A stretch of DNA of 64,000 nucleotides from Alphaproteobacteria bacterium (GCA_030431375.1 JAUIIY010000005.1:1-64000); one strand, 5' to 3'; shown: positions 1 through 9,262, counted from the first letter of the stretch. Notes: a model not told the origin generated them from the letters alone. Translations and numbers: made by a program.

Positions 1-504
1 ATCCGCAATCCCGTTATACCAAGATTTTTGCGAACTCGCATATTTCAGCATGGACAACTCAGCTAGGGTTGTAAGATCGCCTGCATCTAAACTCTCCCCA
101 ATTGGAGCATAATTATCAAAGCCTCTTAAGCGCAAGAATTCTTCACTAACTACATCTACTGCACGAGCTTCTCCTGGTTTGCTCCTTCTATCAACCTTGT
201 CCCATAAAATGTTATTCTCGGTTTCTCTTATGCTACTGCAAAGATCATTATAATTTAGCTCTTTACCAGGATTTTGTTCATGGGCTTGCTCAGTTACTTG
301 CTTGAATGCTTTTAGCCTTAATATATCGCCATCTAAATAAGATTTATTATTTTCATTCAATGAATTATATGCAGCGCCCAGCTCTCCAGTGATGTGCAAC
401 GCCCTAAACTCATTATTTTCTATATACCCAGCAACGACCTTATCTGCGACCTTTGTTACCATTGCCTCTTCGATTGTTACTGTTGAAGCAACCGCATCTC
501 GCAT
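1..504 (-). CDS. Partial hypothetical protein, 3' end outside the window
   Basis: A minus-strand reading frame is open from an ATG at 504 to the window edge, about 168 codons with no stop. The protein starts MRDAVASTVTIEEAMVTK and is helical and charged; I see no recognisable domain. The same frame is open upstream of the ATG, back to a TAA near 580, with coherent residues (for example SNGATSFFG) but no start codon. No convincing Shine-Dalgarno sequence precedes the ATG. It may therefore be the tail of a longer, 5'-truncated gene rather than an intact one. The function is unknown. Confidence 0.5.
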   Translation of the reverse strand, partial: MRDAVASTVTIEEAMVTKVADKVVAGYIENNEFRALHITGELGAAYNSLNENNKSYLDGDILRLKAFKQVTEQAHEQNPGKELNYNDLCSSIRETENNILWDKVDRRSKPGEARAVDVVSEEFLRLRGFDNYAPIGESLDAGDLTTLAELSMLKYASSQKSWYNGIAD

Positions 505-653
505 ACCGAAGAATGAGGTGGCACCGTTAGAGAAGCGATCAAAGAGGCCTGGATTTTGGATATCATGATAGACAAGATTTTAATAAAAAGTTTCTAAGGA
601 GTTTTTTTTCCTTAGCAAAGAAAATTATTAGTTTCTAAAAAAAACAAAATTTA

Positions 654-680
654 TTGACACACTAAGCAAAAGCTTATACT
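654..680 (+). promoter_or_regulatory. Possible sigma-70 promoter for the CtlX-like gene
   Basis: TTGACA at 654-659 matches the -35 consensus exactly, and TATACT at 675-680 matches five of six -10 bases. The spacer is 15 bp, shorter than the ideal 17. The site lies 27 nt before the next gene's ATG, in an AT-rich gap. Confidence 0.45.
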
Positions 681-706
681 AGCTAACTTTTAAAATTAAT
701 ATCCTA

Positions 707-1681
707 ATGTTTACAAAGAAATTTTTTATCACATTTACAATTTCAACTTTGTTTTTTGCCAATAGCTTTGCTAATCAGACAACAGATACCATAATAATGA
801 TAGCCCCTGAAAAATTTAGATATAATGAGCAAGCAGCTTCAACTAATAAGTTCCAGACGAAGCTAGACGTTGGAAATTTACCTATGAAAGAGTTTAGAAA
901 TATGGTTGCTAAACTGAAGAAGCACGGGATAAATGTTATAACATTAAACAACAAACAAGGTGCGGATACACCTGATGCAGTTTTTCCTAATAATTGGTTT
1001 TCTACTATAAAAAATCCAAGCGGAAAAAGATCTTTAGTAGTTTATCCAATGTATGATAAAAACAGACAACAAGAAAAGCAAACCTCTAATGTGATTGCTG
1101 CTCTTGAGAAACACGGAACAAAAATAAATGAAGTAATTGACTATAGTGATGCTGAACATAAAGGCATTGCTTTGGAAGGTACAGGCAGCATGATTCTTGA
1201 TAGAGAAAATAAAATCGTATATGCCTCTATCTCAAAGAGAACAGACAAAAATCTGCTACTTAAATTTGCTAATGACTTTGGATTTGATCCAGTAATTTTT
1301 ACAAGCTATGATCTTGGCAAACAGCCTGTCTACCATACAAATGTAATTATGAGCGTTGGGTCTAACTTTGCGGTATTGTGCACAGAATGCATCTTAGATC
1401 AAACAGAAAGAGAAAAAGTACTTTCTAAACTCAAAAGCACAGGTAAAGAAGTTATCCATATAAACCAGAAACAAGTAAAAAATATGGCTGGTAATATTAT
1501 TGAATTAAAAAACTCCAAGCAAAAAAGCAAGATAGTTATGTCCCAAAGAGCTTTTGAAGCTTTTACAAATAAGCAATTAGCTACTATCAAACAATATGGA
1601 GATGTGATCAACGTTCAGATACCAACAATAGAAACCGTTGGCGGTGGTAGCGCCAGATGCATGATTGCTGAAATTTTCTAG
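707..1681 (+). CDS. CtlX-like guanidine-group hydrolase with signal peptide
   Basis: 324 aa. The body matches the guanidine-modifying enzyme superfamily (arginine deiminase / dimethylarginine hydrolase fold), closest to the citrulline-utilisation hydrolase CtlX type. Visible motifs are PDAVFPNNWF near residue 90, LEGTGSM near 157 (acidic residue), a His in VYHTNVIMSVG near 209, and the C-terminal GGGSARCMIAE with the likely catalytic Cys318. All three catalytic elements are present. The first 22 or so residues (Lys-Lys, a hydrophobic stretch rich in Phe/Thr, then NSFA) look like a cleavable signal peptide, whereas family members are normally cytoplasmic. Substrate (citrulline, arginine or a methylarginine) cannot be decided from sequence. 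No partner genes for arginine catabolism are adjacent. Confidence 0.75.
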   Translation: MFTKKFFITFTISTLFFANSFANQTTDTIIMIAPEKFRYNEQAASTNKFQTKLDVGNLPMKEFRNMVAKLKKHGINVITLNNKQGADTPDAVFPNNWFSTIKNPSGKRSLVVYPMYDKNRQQEKQTSNVIAALEKHGTKINEVIDYSDAEHKGIALEGTGSMILDRENKIVYASISKRTDKNLLLKFANDFGFDPVIFTSYDLGKQPVYHTNVIMSVGSNFAVLCTECILDQTEREKVLSKLKSTGKEVIHINQKQVKNMAGNIIELKNSKQKSKIVMSQRAFEAFTNKQLATIKQYGDVINVQIPTIETVGGGSARCMIAEIF

Positions 1682-2005
1682 AATTTCTTGATTTTCATTA
1701 CTTTACATACCACCTGAGAATGTGTGATGAGGATTTGATGATGCAAAAGCCCAAATTGAAAGCGGTGTCGCTGCAATTAATTCCAGAAATTTTAAACCAT
1801 GTTGGTGAAAATGACCAAGTGAAGAAGTTAATAAGCTATATGAAGCGATAACAGAAGATAAAATTTGAGGCACAATGTCAAACGGGAATGAAGCTACAAT
1901 ACTGCATGTATGTTTCTTCTACATGTGACTTTTGGAATACCCATTTGCCAAAAAGAAATTTTTTGTGGATAATTTATTGATGAGTAACAAATAAAAAGCC
2001 ATATA
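1682..2005. other. Intergenic stretch with a short ORF remnant
   Basis: No convincing full gene. A 38-codon plus-strand ORF at 1738-1851 (MMQKPKLKAVSLQLIPEIL at its start) looks protein-like and may be the remnant of a degraded gene. The sequence after its stop also reads like broken coding DNA. No clear terminator is seen. Confidence 0.35.
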
Positions 2006-3403
2006 GTGTCAGACGAATCGGAAAAAAATACTGGAATTGATAAAGGAGCTCCTGCCCCAGAAGCCCACGCTACCAAGCATGGAGATAAAAAATTTGGTGG
2101 TAGACCTACTAGAAAGGAGTTGAAAACCCGACATAAAAAGAGCGAAAAAGATAAAAAGCAAAAAGAAAAAATAGAAGAAATAGAAAGAATTTTAGCCGAA
2201 ATCCGGAATAGCATGGCAACGGCAAGTAGTGAGTCGGATCTTAAAGAACTGAGAAAAAGGTTAATTGGGCTTCGTGGCCAGGCTAGTCTTTTGCCTTCTT
2301 TTCCAGCGGAGGAAATGGCTGACATAGACTCTCTCTTGGAAGATGTGTCGAAAAAAGAAGAAAAGGAACGCATCAAGCAGCTTAATCAGCAGGTAGAGAT
2401 ACATAACTCTCCATACCAAAAACAGGACGAGAAAAAATCACCGCAAGAAATTGATCTCGATGTAATAAATAAATCCAAAGAAGCCTGCATTAAATATGCC
2501 AATGCGGTTGATGACTATTACCTATCTCTATCCAGCAAATTTGATATTCTTGCAAAACATAGTAGACGCCTGAAAGAAAATCCTGAACTAGAAGTTAATG
2601 AAGAAGAAGCAGAAATCGCTAGATTTACTGATGAAGAAATCAAGCGCAGAATGGAATGGCAAAGAGAGAAGGAAAAAGCGGAACGTAGTAATGAAGAGTT
2701 ATATGATCGTGCAATGGACGCGCATGATCTTTTGGGTAAGCTCAATAAGAAAGATCGATCGTTACATGCAAGAGAGCAAGTTTTGCGTGGTGAGCGTGCA
2801 ATATATGCTCAAAGAGGTCAGATAGCTGAAAAGAAAATTGCTACTGCAAAGATAGATGTTGTAGTAAAAGAAAGGTCAAAAGTTAAAGAGCAGATTAGGA
2901 TATCTGAAGAGCGATTTGATGCGCTAGCTGAAGAACATGCTGCTAATACAGAGATAATTGAGTCGAAAGCTTCTAAACTAGCAAAAATAGCGCAAGCAGA
3001 TAAGCAACGGGAAGAAATTCTAGCGCGCCGTGTAAAAACACTTGAAAAGCAACAAGTGCATTTAGAAAAAAAATTACAAGCGTTACCTCGCGCTGCAGAA
3101 AGTACAGTAGTGGCTGAAGCCGAGAGGTTACAGGAGAAAACCGAAAGTGAAAAACAGAGCATTTTAGCTGAGATGCAAGCAGCAGAAGATACTGGCATAG
3201 ATTTGCAAGCTGAGGCAGAAAAGAAAAAAGCTAGAGAAGCAAAAAAAGCTAAATTGGCGGAATTAAGAAGAAAAAGAGCGGCCAAGAAAGCTGCTGAGAG
3301 AATAGCCGGTCAAATGGTTGGCCCTCTGCAAAATACTACTAACATAAAGCCACCAGCAACCACACCAGCTGGACTGCATAAACCCCAAGGACCAAGCAAA
3401 TAA
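2006..3403 (+). CDS. Charged coiled-coil hypothetical protein
   Basis: 465 aa starting at GTG. An in-frame TAA lies seven codons upstream, so this is the longest possible start; no clear Shine-Dalgarno sequence is seen. The protein is extremely rich in Lys, Glu, Ala and Arg. It shows long heptad-like helices from about residue 40 to 430, including a KEKIEEIERILAEIRN-type stretch and an AEKKKAREAKKAKLAELRR tail. There is no signal peptide or membrane segment. The last 25 residues are Pro/Thr rich. I do not recognise a family. It is probably a cytoplasmic or secreted scaffold-like protein. The next gene begins 72 nt downstream and may be co-transcribed. Confidence 0.75.
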   Translation: MSDESEKNTGIDKGAPAPEAHATKHGDKKFGGRPTRKELKTRHKKSEKDKKQKEKIEEIERILAEIRNSMATASSESDLKELRKRLIGLRGQASLLPSFPAEEMADIDSLLEDVSKKEEKERIKQLNQQVEIHNSPYQKQDEKKSPQEIDLDVINKSKEACIKYANAVDDYYLSLSSKFDILAKHSRRLKENPELEVNEEEAEIARFTDEEIKRRMEWQREKEKAERSNEELYDRAMDAHDLLGKLNKKDRSLHAREQVLRGERAIYAQRGQIAEKKIATAKIDVVVKERSKVKEQIRISEERFDALAEEHAANTEIIESKASKLAKIAQADKQREEILARRVKTLEKQQVHLEKKLQALPRAAESTVVAEAERLQEKTESEKQSILAEMQAAEDTGIDLQAEAEKKKAREAKKAKLAELRRKRAAKKAAERIAGQMVGPLQNTTNIKPPATTPAGLHKPQGPSK

Positions 3404-3475
3404 AAAACTTTGCATATAATGAAGAGTTCTGTTAAGAATAAAGTATTAACGGATACTAATAATCGCGAGGTTTAA

Positions 3476-4063
3476 ATGGCAAAAGAAAAATTCAATCCAG
3501 AAGAAGAAGCCCAGTCTTGGTTCGATGCGGCAGAAGAGTTTATGGTGGAGGAAATGCCACAAGATGCACTAAATTGTTTTATACGTTCAGCTAATTTGGG
3601 GCATATACAAGCAATGTTTGAAGTTGCAGCAACTTATGCAGCAGATGGTAAGCTTAAAGAATACTCATTGTGGACTAGAAGGGCTGCAGCATTCGGGCAT
3701 GAGGAAGCAATTGAAGAGTTGAAACAAGATGGAACTTATGAGGAAGGATGGGAAGATGATTTTGTAGTAAGGGTTAGGGCCGGGGACTATCAGATAGAGG
3801 ATGGCGTTACCTATACTACCGACGGTACAACAGCCGGACACGCTGAAGCGGCAGCACCTGCCCCAGCGGCAGCTCCAATAGTAGCAGCACCTGCTCCTGC
3901 TCCAGCGGTAGCAGCACCTGCTCCTGCTCCAGCGGTAGCACCAGCTCCGAATGATACTTATGCCGGATATGGAGCAATGTATGCAGATATTGATACAGCG
4001 ATGTCAGCTCACTTAGCTGGCTTGTCAATGGAAGTTGGCTCTGGCGGCGGCGCCTCAATGTAA
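3476..4063 (+). CDS. Sel1/TPR-like repeat protein with Ala-Pro linker
   Basis: 195 aa. Residues 8-85 contain helical pairs of the Sel1/TPR type (AQSWFDAAEEFMVEEMPQDA, then AMFEVAATYAADG and LWTRRAAAFGHEEAIEEL). They are followed by an acidic segment and an APAPAVAAPAPAPAV repeat at about 122-158. The C-terminus is Gly/Ser/Met rich. The ATG has a plausible GCGAGG ribosome site. Ala-Pro linkers of the same style recur in proteins at 25551 and 61727, suggesting a shared class of effector-like proteins. The function is unknown. A terminator follows at 4091. Confidence 0.75.
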   Translation: MAKEKFNPEEEAQSWFDAAEEFMVEEMPQDALNCFIRSANLGHIQAMFEVAATYAADGKLKEYSLWTRRAAAFGHEEAIEELKQDGTYEEGWEDDFVVRVRAGDYQIEDGVTYTTDGTTAGHAEAAAPAPAAAPIVAAPAPAPAVAAPAPAPAVAPAPNDTYAGYGAMYADIDTAMSAHLAGLSMEVGSGGGASM

Positions 4064-4090
4064 AAAATCCATTATTCATACACTAAATAC

Positions 4091-4123
4091 AAAAAGAGGA
4101 AACTGCGATTTCCTCTTTTTTTT
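4091..4123 (+). terminator. Rho-independent terminator
   Basis: A perfect inverted repeat, AAAAAGAGGAAA and TTTCCTCTTTTT, encloses a 6-nt loop and runs into T residues. It begins 28 nt after the preceding stop codon. Confidence 0.85.
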
Positions 4124-4147
4124 ACTTATGCCCACAACATCCTCCCC

Positions 4148-4339
4148 GACCCCTACAACAATGTCATCCCCGACCCCGATCGGGGATCCATACCGTACTA
4201 GCCGCCTCCTCCTTTGTTGCTGTGGATTCCCGCTTTCGCGAGAATGACCAAAAAAGGGTAAAAGGAATGACGAAAAAGGGTAAAAGGAATGACGAAAAAG
4301 GGTGCTGTAATAACAAAAATAGGTAAAGGAAAAGACAAA
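4148..4339 (+). repeat. Dispersed repeat element, copy 1
   Basis: This copy and the one at 4381 share a core with CCCCGAT/ATCGGGG-like palindromic parts, a CCGTACTAGCCGCC block and the GGATTCCCGCTTTCGCGAGA segment known from intergenic repeats in many proteobacteria. The far end has a roughly 22-bp GGTAAAAGGAATGACGAAAA unit, present twice here and once in copy 2. Short minus-strand ORFs across it are typical by-products of this element and are not annotated as genes. Confidence 0.85.
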
Positions 4340-4380
4340 AGAAAAAGTAAAGCGAATGACCTCCCAACAACGTCATCCCC

Positions 4381-4556
4381 GACCCCTACAACAATGTCAT
4401 CCCCGACACCGATCGGGGATCCATCCATACCGTACTAGCCGCCTCCTCCTTTGTTGCTGTGGATTCCCGCTTTCGCGAGAATGACCAAAAAAGGGTAAAA
4501 GGAATGACGAAAAAGGGTGCCGTAATAACAAAAAAAAGGTAAAGGAAAAGACAAAA
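4381..4556 (+). repeat. Dispersed repeat element, copy 2
   Basis: A direct repeat of 4148-4339, nearly identical over its length. It has a 4-nt insertion next to the GGGGATCCAT segment and one fewer 22-bp subunit. The rest of the gap up to nagZ (4557-4754) holds no gene that I can see. Confidence 0.85.
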
Positions 4557-4754
4557 AGAATGAAATGAATGCCAACAGAAGAGAATACTGAATGCTCTAC
4601 ACATAATGTCATGCCTACACACCGCATCCGTTAAAAAAGTTGCCAGAAAAAAGATCGAAATAAAGAAAATATTAGGCTCATCCCTAAAAGACCTGTTCAT
4701 TTTGCAAATATTATTTACAATCTGAGTGATTAGAGATTTTTACTGAGGTTTTTG

Positions 4755-5816
4755 ATGCATATAAAGCCAATTATCGTTGGAGTTCGGCAAAAGACGTTAT
4801 TACAAGAAGAAATTGACTTTCTGAAGATATATAACCCGTTGGGAGTTATTCTATTCTCTAGAAACATCGATAATCCTGAACAAATAACAGAATTAACCTC
4901 TAATATTAGAAAGATTCTAGGTAGGCCAGATGCCCCTATTTTTCTTGATCAGGAAGGTGGAAGAGTGGCTAGGCTGAAGGAACCACATTGGATAAAGCCC
5001 CCTGCTGCCTCGCTTTTTGGCCAAATAGCAGAAGTAAATCTGCATGATGCTAAACAAGCTGCGTATCTAAATGGCCAAATTATTGGAAGTGATCTGATAG
5101 CTGCTGGTTTCAACGTAGATTGCGCTCCTGTAATTGATATACCCATCAAAGGAGCCCATTCAGTTATTGGGAACAGAGCTTTTAGTACAAATAAAGAATT
5201 TGTTGCTATACTCGGCAATGAAATGGCCAGAGGCCTGATGTCTGCTGGAGTTGTACCAATTATTAAACATATACCAGGACATGGCAGAGGATTAGTTGAC
5301 AGTCATTTAGAGTTACCTGTAGTTAAGGCCGATTACTCCGATCTGAAGAATAATGATTTCTACCCATTTAAAGAGCTAAATTATCTGCCGATGGCAATGA
5401 CTGCGCACATCATTTACAATTCCATTGACCCAGAAAACCCAGCCACCACTTCAAAAAAAGTCATTGATGTGATCAGGGAAGAAATAAATTTCAACGGCTT
5501 ATTAGTAAGTGATTGCATCACTATGAAGGCTCTCAATGGCACTATGGCCGAAAGGGCAGAAAAAAGCTTTGATGCAGGAGTTGATATTGTAATATTTTCT
5601 CATGGATCGATAGAGGAAATGCATGAAGTTGCTTCACACTCACCTAATATGAATCAATCTCAGCTTGATCTTCTCAAAAAGGCGTATCATCAAGCAAGCA
5701 GGCATTATCATTTCAAAGCTAGAAGTGAGTTACAAGGAGAGCTTATGATCCTGATTGATAAATATAACCTATCCGAGGTAACAGGTAATATCTTCGATCC
5801 AACCGAGCAATTTTAG
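4755..5816 (+). CDS. nagZ: Beta-N-acetylhexosaminidase NagZ (EC 3.2.1.52)
   Basis: 353 aa, glycoside hydrolase family 3, usual length for a single-domain NagZ. It removes GlcNAc from GlcNAc-anhydromuropeptides in cytoplasmic peptidoglycan recycling. Visible are LDQEGGRVARL near 64-74, the KHIPGHGRGLVDSHLELP loop at about 171-188 carrying the His-Asp dyad, and SDCITMKAL near 252 with the Asp nucleophile. The start chosen is the ATG at 4755, which has GAGG six nt upstream; a TTG lies one codon earlier. In many alphaproteobacteria nagZ follows argS and a SPOR gene. Here those two genes are 4 kb downstream, so the cluster is rearranged. A recycling function suggests the cell makes at least some peptidoglycan. 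Confidence 0.93.
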   Translation: MHIKPIIVGVRQKTLLQEEIDFLKIYNPLGVILFSRNIDNPEQITELTSNIRKILGRPDAPIFLDQEGGRVARLKEPHWIKPPAASLFGQIAEVNLHDAKQAAYLNGQIIGSDLIAAGFNVDCAPVIDIPIKGAHSVIGNRAFSTNKEFVAILGNEMARGLMSAGVVPIIKHIPGHGRGLVDSHLELPVVKADYSDLKNNDFYPFKELNYLPMAMTAHIIYNSIDPENPATTSKKVIDVIREEINFNGLLVSDCITMKALNGTMAERAEKSFDAGVDIVIFSHGSIEEMHEVASHSPNMNQSQLDLLKKAYHQASRHYHFKARSELQGELMILIDKYNLSEVTGNIFDPTEQF

Positions 5817-5897
5817 TAAGTTTATAGCTAGCCGGCAACGAGAAGCATACTACTTGATTCGCACATAAACATAATAGCGGATAGGCATTTATGTCGT

Positions 5898-7253
5898 TTA
5901 CTCAGCTAATATCTCTGTGCAAATCCTAATTTGCTCTTTAGCCTTTTCTTGGTATTTATTATCCATATTAGTTAACTCAAAAGCTGCCTTCCATAATGCC
6001 CAAGCTTTGGCACGCAGCCACGTCCCCTCATCCAGCTTCAGCTCTTGTTTGAAGATTTTTCTGCTTCTACCTTTAAAAAAACTATACGCAATTGTCAAAT
6101 CACGCGCTGGGTCACCACAAGCACATCCACCAAAATCTATAACAGCAGACAACTTACCGTCTTTAATCAAAAAATTGCCAGCTGATAAATCACCATGAAT
6201 CCAAACCAAAGGCTTTTCCCATTTTGTATTAACCGCTTTTTGCCAAAGTAAAATTGCTTTATCAGCGTCAATTATTCCTCTTAATTGTTCAAAATATTTT
6301 AGTGCACCACATTCATAGATTGATATATGCTCCCCTCCCCAATGATTGTGCAGTCCTGGCATAGGGGCATTTTTTGTATCAATTTGATGCAATTCTCTTA
6401 AAAATTTGGTCAAGTCTAGTGAAATATTCTCTAAAGTTTCGTCAGACAAGCTCAAACTATTAGCGCTATCACCTTCCAGATATCTATAAATAGACCAGTT
6501 CCATTTATACTCCTTGCCAGGCTTTCCCACAGCGATAGGAACCGGAATTGCAATAGATAGATGCTTTCCCAATTCTTTTAGCACGGCCTGTTCTTTAAAG
6601 ACTTTAAGCGCATAAGCCTCACCTCTAGGCAAACGTATAATCATATCATCACCTAGTCGAAAAGTTGCATTGTCCCAACCGCTAAATTCTATCATTTCTA
6701 TCGTAAGCTGTGCGTATTTCGGAAACTGAGCTTTAACTAAATTTTTGACAACTTCTATCGGAATATCAACTCTAAGTGAATCCGATCCCTCTATCACCGA
6801 CAAGCAGGCTTTTACGGTATCGTGGATATCGCCTGATGAGTCAATTACTGTACCACCAAGTTTCACAGTTTTTTCTTTCAAATAGTTGGAAAAATTCTCC
6901 ATATCTTGAGTTACAAGCTCAGATTGACATCTGCATTCTAGTAAACGTCTCTCCCTAATATCTTTTTTGGTGTCAAAGCAAATTAATTTGTTATAGTAAG
7001 ATGCAAATTCGGGGTTAAAAGATCCTTCAAAAATTACTGTTTCTTCACCTTCCAAGTTTAATAATTTTTTGATCCATCTTTCGGTTGCCCATTTTTGCCA
7101 TCCTTCTAGGCTACCAAATTCGGCTATCATTTCTTCGGATAAAGGAACTCCAATTTCATCAAAATGAAAGACTTTATATTTTTCTGCCAAATATTTTGAT
7201 ATTGTTGTTTTGCCACTACCAGATGCGCCAGTTATCAAGATTATCTTGGTCAT
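5898..7253 (-). CDS. P-loop kinase / aminoglycoside-phosphotransferase fusion
   Basis: 451 aa with two catalytic domains. The N-terminal 165 or so residues form a small AAA-type nucleotide kinase with a Walker A GASGSGKTT at 9-17. The C-terminal part (about 170-451) is an APH/choline-kinase-like phosphotransferase. It has a catalytic HGDLSAGNF near 347-355 and the metal-binding IDFGG near 368-372. Both active sites look intact. The substrate is unknown: APH-family domains phosphorylate aminoglycosides, choline, homoserine, sugars and others, so antibiotic resistance should not be assumed. It stands alone, opposite to nagZ, with a weak ribosome site. Confidence 0.8.
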   Translation of the reverse strand: MTKIILITGASGSGKTTISKYLAEKYKVFHFDEIGVPLSEEMIAEFGSLEGWQKWATERWIKKLLNLEGEETVIFEGSFNPEFASYYNKLICFDTKKDIRERRLLECRCQSELVTQDMENFSNYLKEKTVKLGGTVIDSSGDIHDTVKACLSVIEGSDSLRVDIPIEVVKNLVKAQFPKYAQLTIEMIEFSGWDNATFRLGDDMIIRLPRGEAYALKVFKEQAVLKELGKHLSIAIPVPIAVGKPGKEYKWNWSIYRYLEGDSANSLSLSDETLENISLDLTKFLRELHQIDTKNAPMPGLHNHWGGEHISIYECGALKYFEQLRGIIDADKAILLWQKAVNTKWEKPLVWIHGDLSAGNFLIKDGKLSAVIDFGGCACGDPARDLTIAYSFFKGRSRKIFKQELKLDEGTWLRAKAWALWKAAFELTNMDNKYQEKAKEQIRICTEILAE

Positions 7254-7349
7254 ATAACAGATTTTTGTTTTTTAACCTAAAAAGGATATAAAGATGATTC
7301 CATCTAGTCCACAATTTTCTCTTTAATTAAAAACTATCAGCTAATAATT

Positions 7350-8078
7350 CTATGAGCCTATATCTTCCACAAAAACATACTCGCTTATTCCCGCACAGGA
7401 AATATTGAAACTTTTAGGCTCAGGAGCATCTACACATCTTTCTAATATATACACATCCTTTGCTTCATATGATTTAAATTTCACGAGATCATCCAATACG
7501 TCCTCAATCAAGTCTTTAGCAGCTTTTCGAAGGTCAAAAACATTCATATCCTCCAGCATATCTTCTATTTCATCATCAGTGATATCAAAGGTAGCGATTT
7601 CAATCTTTGCCTCAGAAGCACATCTTGTAAAGATATTTCCATTTATAGCTTCTATTTCTTGAGGGGTTAACTGCCTTTCGTTCAAGGTCACCTTCTTCCT
7701 TGGATTAAAGTTCACATCCTCTAAAGCCAGAGTCCCATTACATGATATTGCTGTGTCACTATGGAGTATAGTACCATTGAGAAGTATATCACCTCCATTC
7801 ATTACAGTTTCTTTTTCGGTCTCTATTTCAGTAGGTTTTAAACCCCCCAATTTAAAAGATACCGACATGTCTTTAATTAGACCAAGCTTTATTTCTTTTC
7901 CATTGGAACATTTAAAATCAAACTCATTCCTAAACAAAAGCGCATCAAGAAGCATTTTGGTATTTATTTGGGGAGAGTCAGCAATATTTCGAAATTCAGA
8001 TAACATAATTTCAGAATATTGAACATACGCTTTGATAAAAGCTATAACATCTTTCGGTTTATTTATTATACAGCTCAT
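7350..8078 (-). CDS. Hypothetical acidic protein
   Basis: 242 aa, with a good AGGAGC ribosome site before the ATG. No signal peptide or membrane segment. Residues 60-135 look beta-rich (GGDILLNGTILHSDTAISC). Residues 150-205 are acidic and helical (DDEIEDMLEDMNVFDLRKA). I do not recognise a family. The divergent neighbour at 8270 is also unknown. Confidence 0.65.
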   Translation of the reverse strand: MSCIINKPKDVIAFIKAYVQYSEIMLSEFRNIADSPQINTKMLLDALLFRNEFDFKCSNGKEIKLGLIKDMSVSFKLGGLKPTEIETEKETVMNGGDILLNGTILHSDTAISCNGTLALEDVNFNPRKKVTLNERQLTPQEIEAINGNIFTRCASEAKIEIATFDITDDEIEDMLEDMNVFDLRKAAKDLIEDVLDDLVKFKSYEAKDVYILERCVDAPEPKSFNISCAGISEYVFVEDIGS

Positions 8079-8269
8079 TCTTGCTCCTAGTAAAATTTAA
8101 CTAGCGCAAATTAGCTCACATTAACGTCAGGGTCAATGAAATTTTTATGACAATTCAAACTCAATAGGAGTAAAGCTTTCACGAGTTAATCAGCTTTTTT
8201 ATTTACAGTATACTTGCCAAATAGGATTTAATTTGTAGTATCTGCATTAAATTATTTAAAGGTAAAAAG

Positions 8270-9262
8270 ATGCTTGAAAGAAAGGATTTTTATTTTATCA
8301 CCTGCTATGGAATAAAAACTATTTTTGCAGGATGGAACAAATTGAGAACTTCAGTAATTACTTCAATCTGGATGGGTAATATTTATAACCCTGAAGACTA
8401 TGATTATGCAAAAGACCCTAATCCTTCAATTTTCCATCACGTTCAACATAATTACTATGTACAAACGCTGATGGCTGCAAACACAATTAGAAGCTCCTCT
8501 ATAACAACAAAAGCAATTAATTTAGGTATCGGCTACTTTGTCACAGGTGATTTGATAACACCCGTCATAGATATTGCATCTTCAGCCATTTACCAAGGTA
8601 GCACTTATTCTTTTGAAGTAAAATATTTAAATCCTCTTAAATCAAATATTGATGCAGCATATCACACAGTACAAAACGGAGAATGCCCAACTGAAGATCA
8701 AATTGCTTCAATTGTAGAGTTTATTAATAATAAAGATAATATTACGTCTGAATGGTTAGATAAAGAGAATTGGTACTCATATTTTTTGCCTATTTCAATT
8801 ATGGTTTACCAGGCATCAATTCTGAGTGCCCAGATGTATAAATCAATAAATGACCGTACAGTGCCATCAAGCGATGCTGTAAAATCAGCAGTAGCTCTAA
8901 TTTCCTTCCTGGTAGACGACGTGACAAATACTGCTACAAGTGGTTGGAAATCGGTCATGATGTACGAACAGGTTGCACCAGCGCTTTTGAAAAGTCTCGA
9001 AGATCAAGCTAGATATGTTTTGGTTAAGGGAGGAGACTGCGATTCGGTTACCCCAGAAGCTAAAGCTCTTTTAGAAATTATTGGCAGAGATATTTCAGGC
9101 CAGCTACATGAAAAAATCATACATGATCACACGATAATTAGTGAAAAAGGCGACCCAGTGGATGCTGCTGTTAAGTTTATACAAAATCTAACTACTGAAC
9201 AAAAAGAAGAAATCATGGGACAGCTAAAGGATGGTGATAACCACGATCATCAAGAACTTTAA
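8270..9262 (+). CDS. Hypothetical protein
   Basis: 330 aa, mostly helical. An AAGGT ribosome site lies just upstream, and a possible promoter (TTGCCA at 8214, TAGTAT at 8236) precedes it. There is no clear signal peptide. A moderately hydrophobic stretch around residues 165-185 (YFLPISIMVYQASILSA) may be buried rather than membrane-spanning. The C-terminus is His/Asp rich (HDHTII and DNHDHQEL). Function unknown. Confidence 0.65.
   Translation: MLERKDFYFITCYGIKTIFAGWNKLRTSVITSIWMGNIYNPEDYDYAKDPNPSIFHHVQHNYYVQTLMAANTIRSSSITTKAINLGIGYFVTGDLITPVIDIASSAIYQGSTYSFEVKYLNPLKSNIDAAYHTVQNGECPTEDQIASIVEFINNKDNITSEWLDKENWYSYFLPISIMVYQASILSAQMYKSINDRTVPSSDAVKSAVALISFLVDDVTNTATSGWKSVMMYEQVAPALLKSLEDQARYVLVKGGDCDSVTPEAKALLEIIGRDISGQLHEKIIHDHTIISEKGDPVDAAVKFIQNLTTEQKEEIMGQLKDGDNHDHQEL

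Noticed and set aside
4164-4700. Several minus-strand ORFs with SRKRESTATKEEAAS-like peptides
   Set aside because: They are translations of the dispersed repeat copies, not genes; the frames depend on the repeat sequence.
5898-7253. Aminoglycoside resistance gene
   Set aside because: The APH fold is shared with many other kinases and the fusion with a small P-loop kinase points elsewhere; no resistance context.
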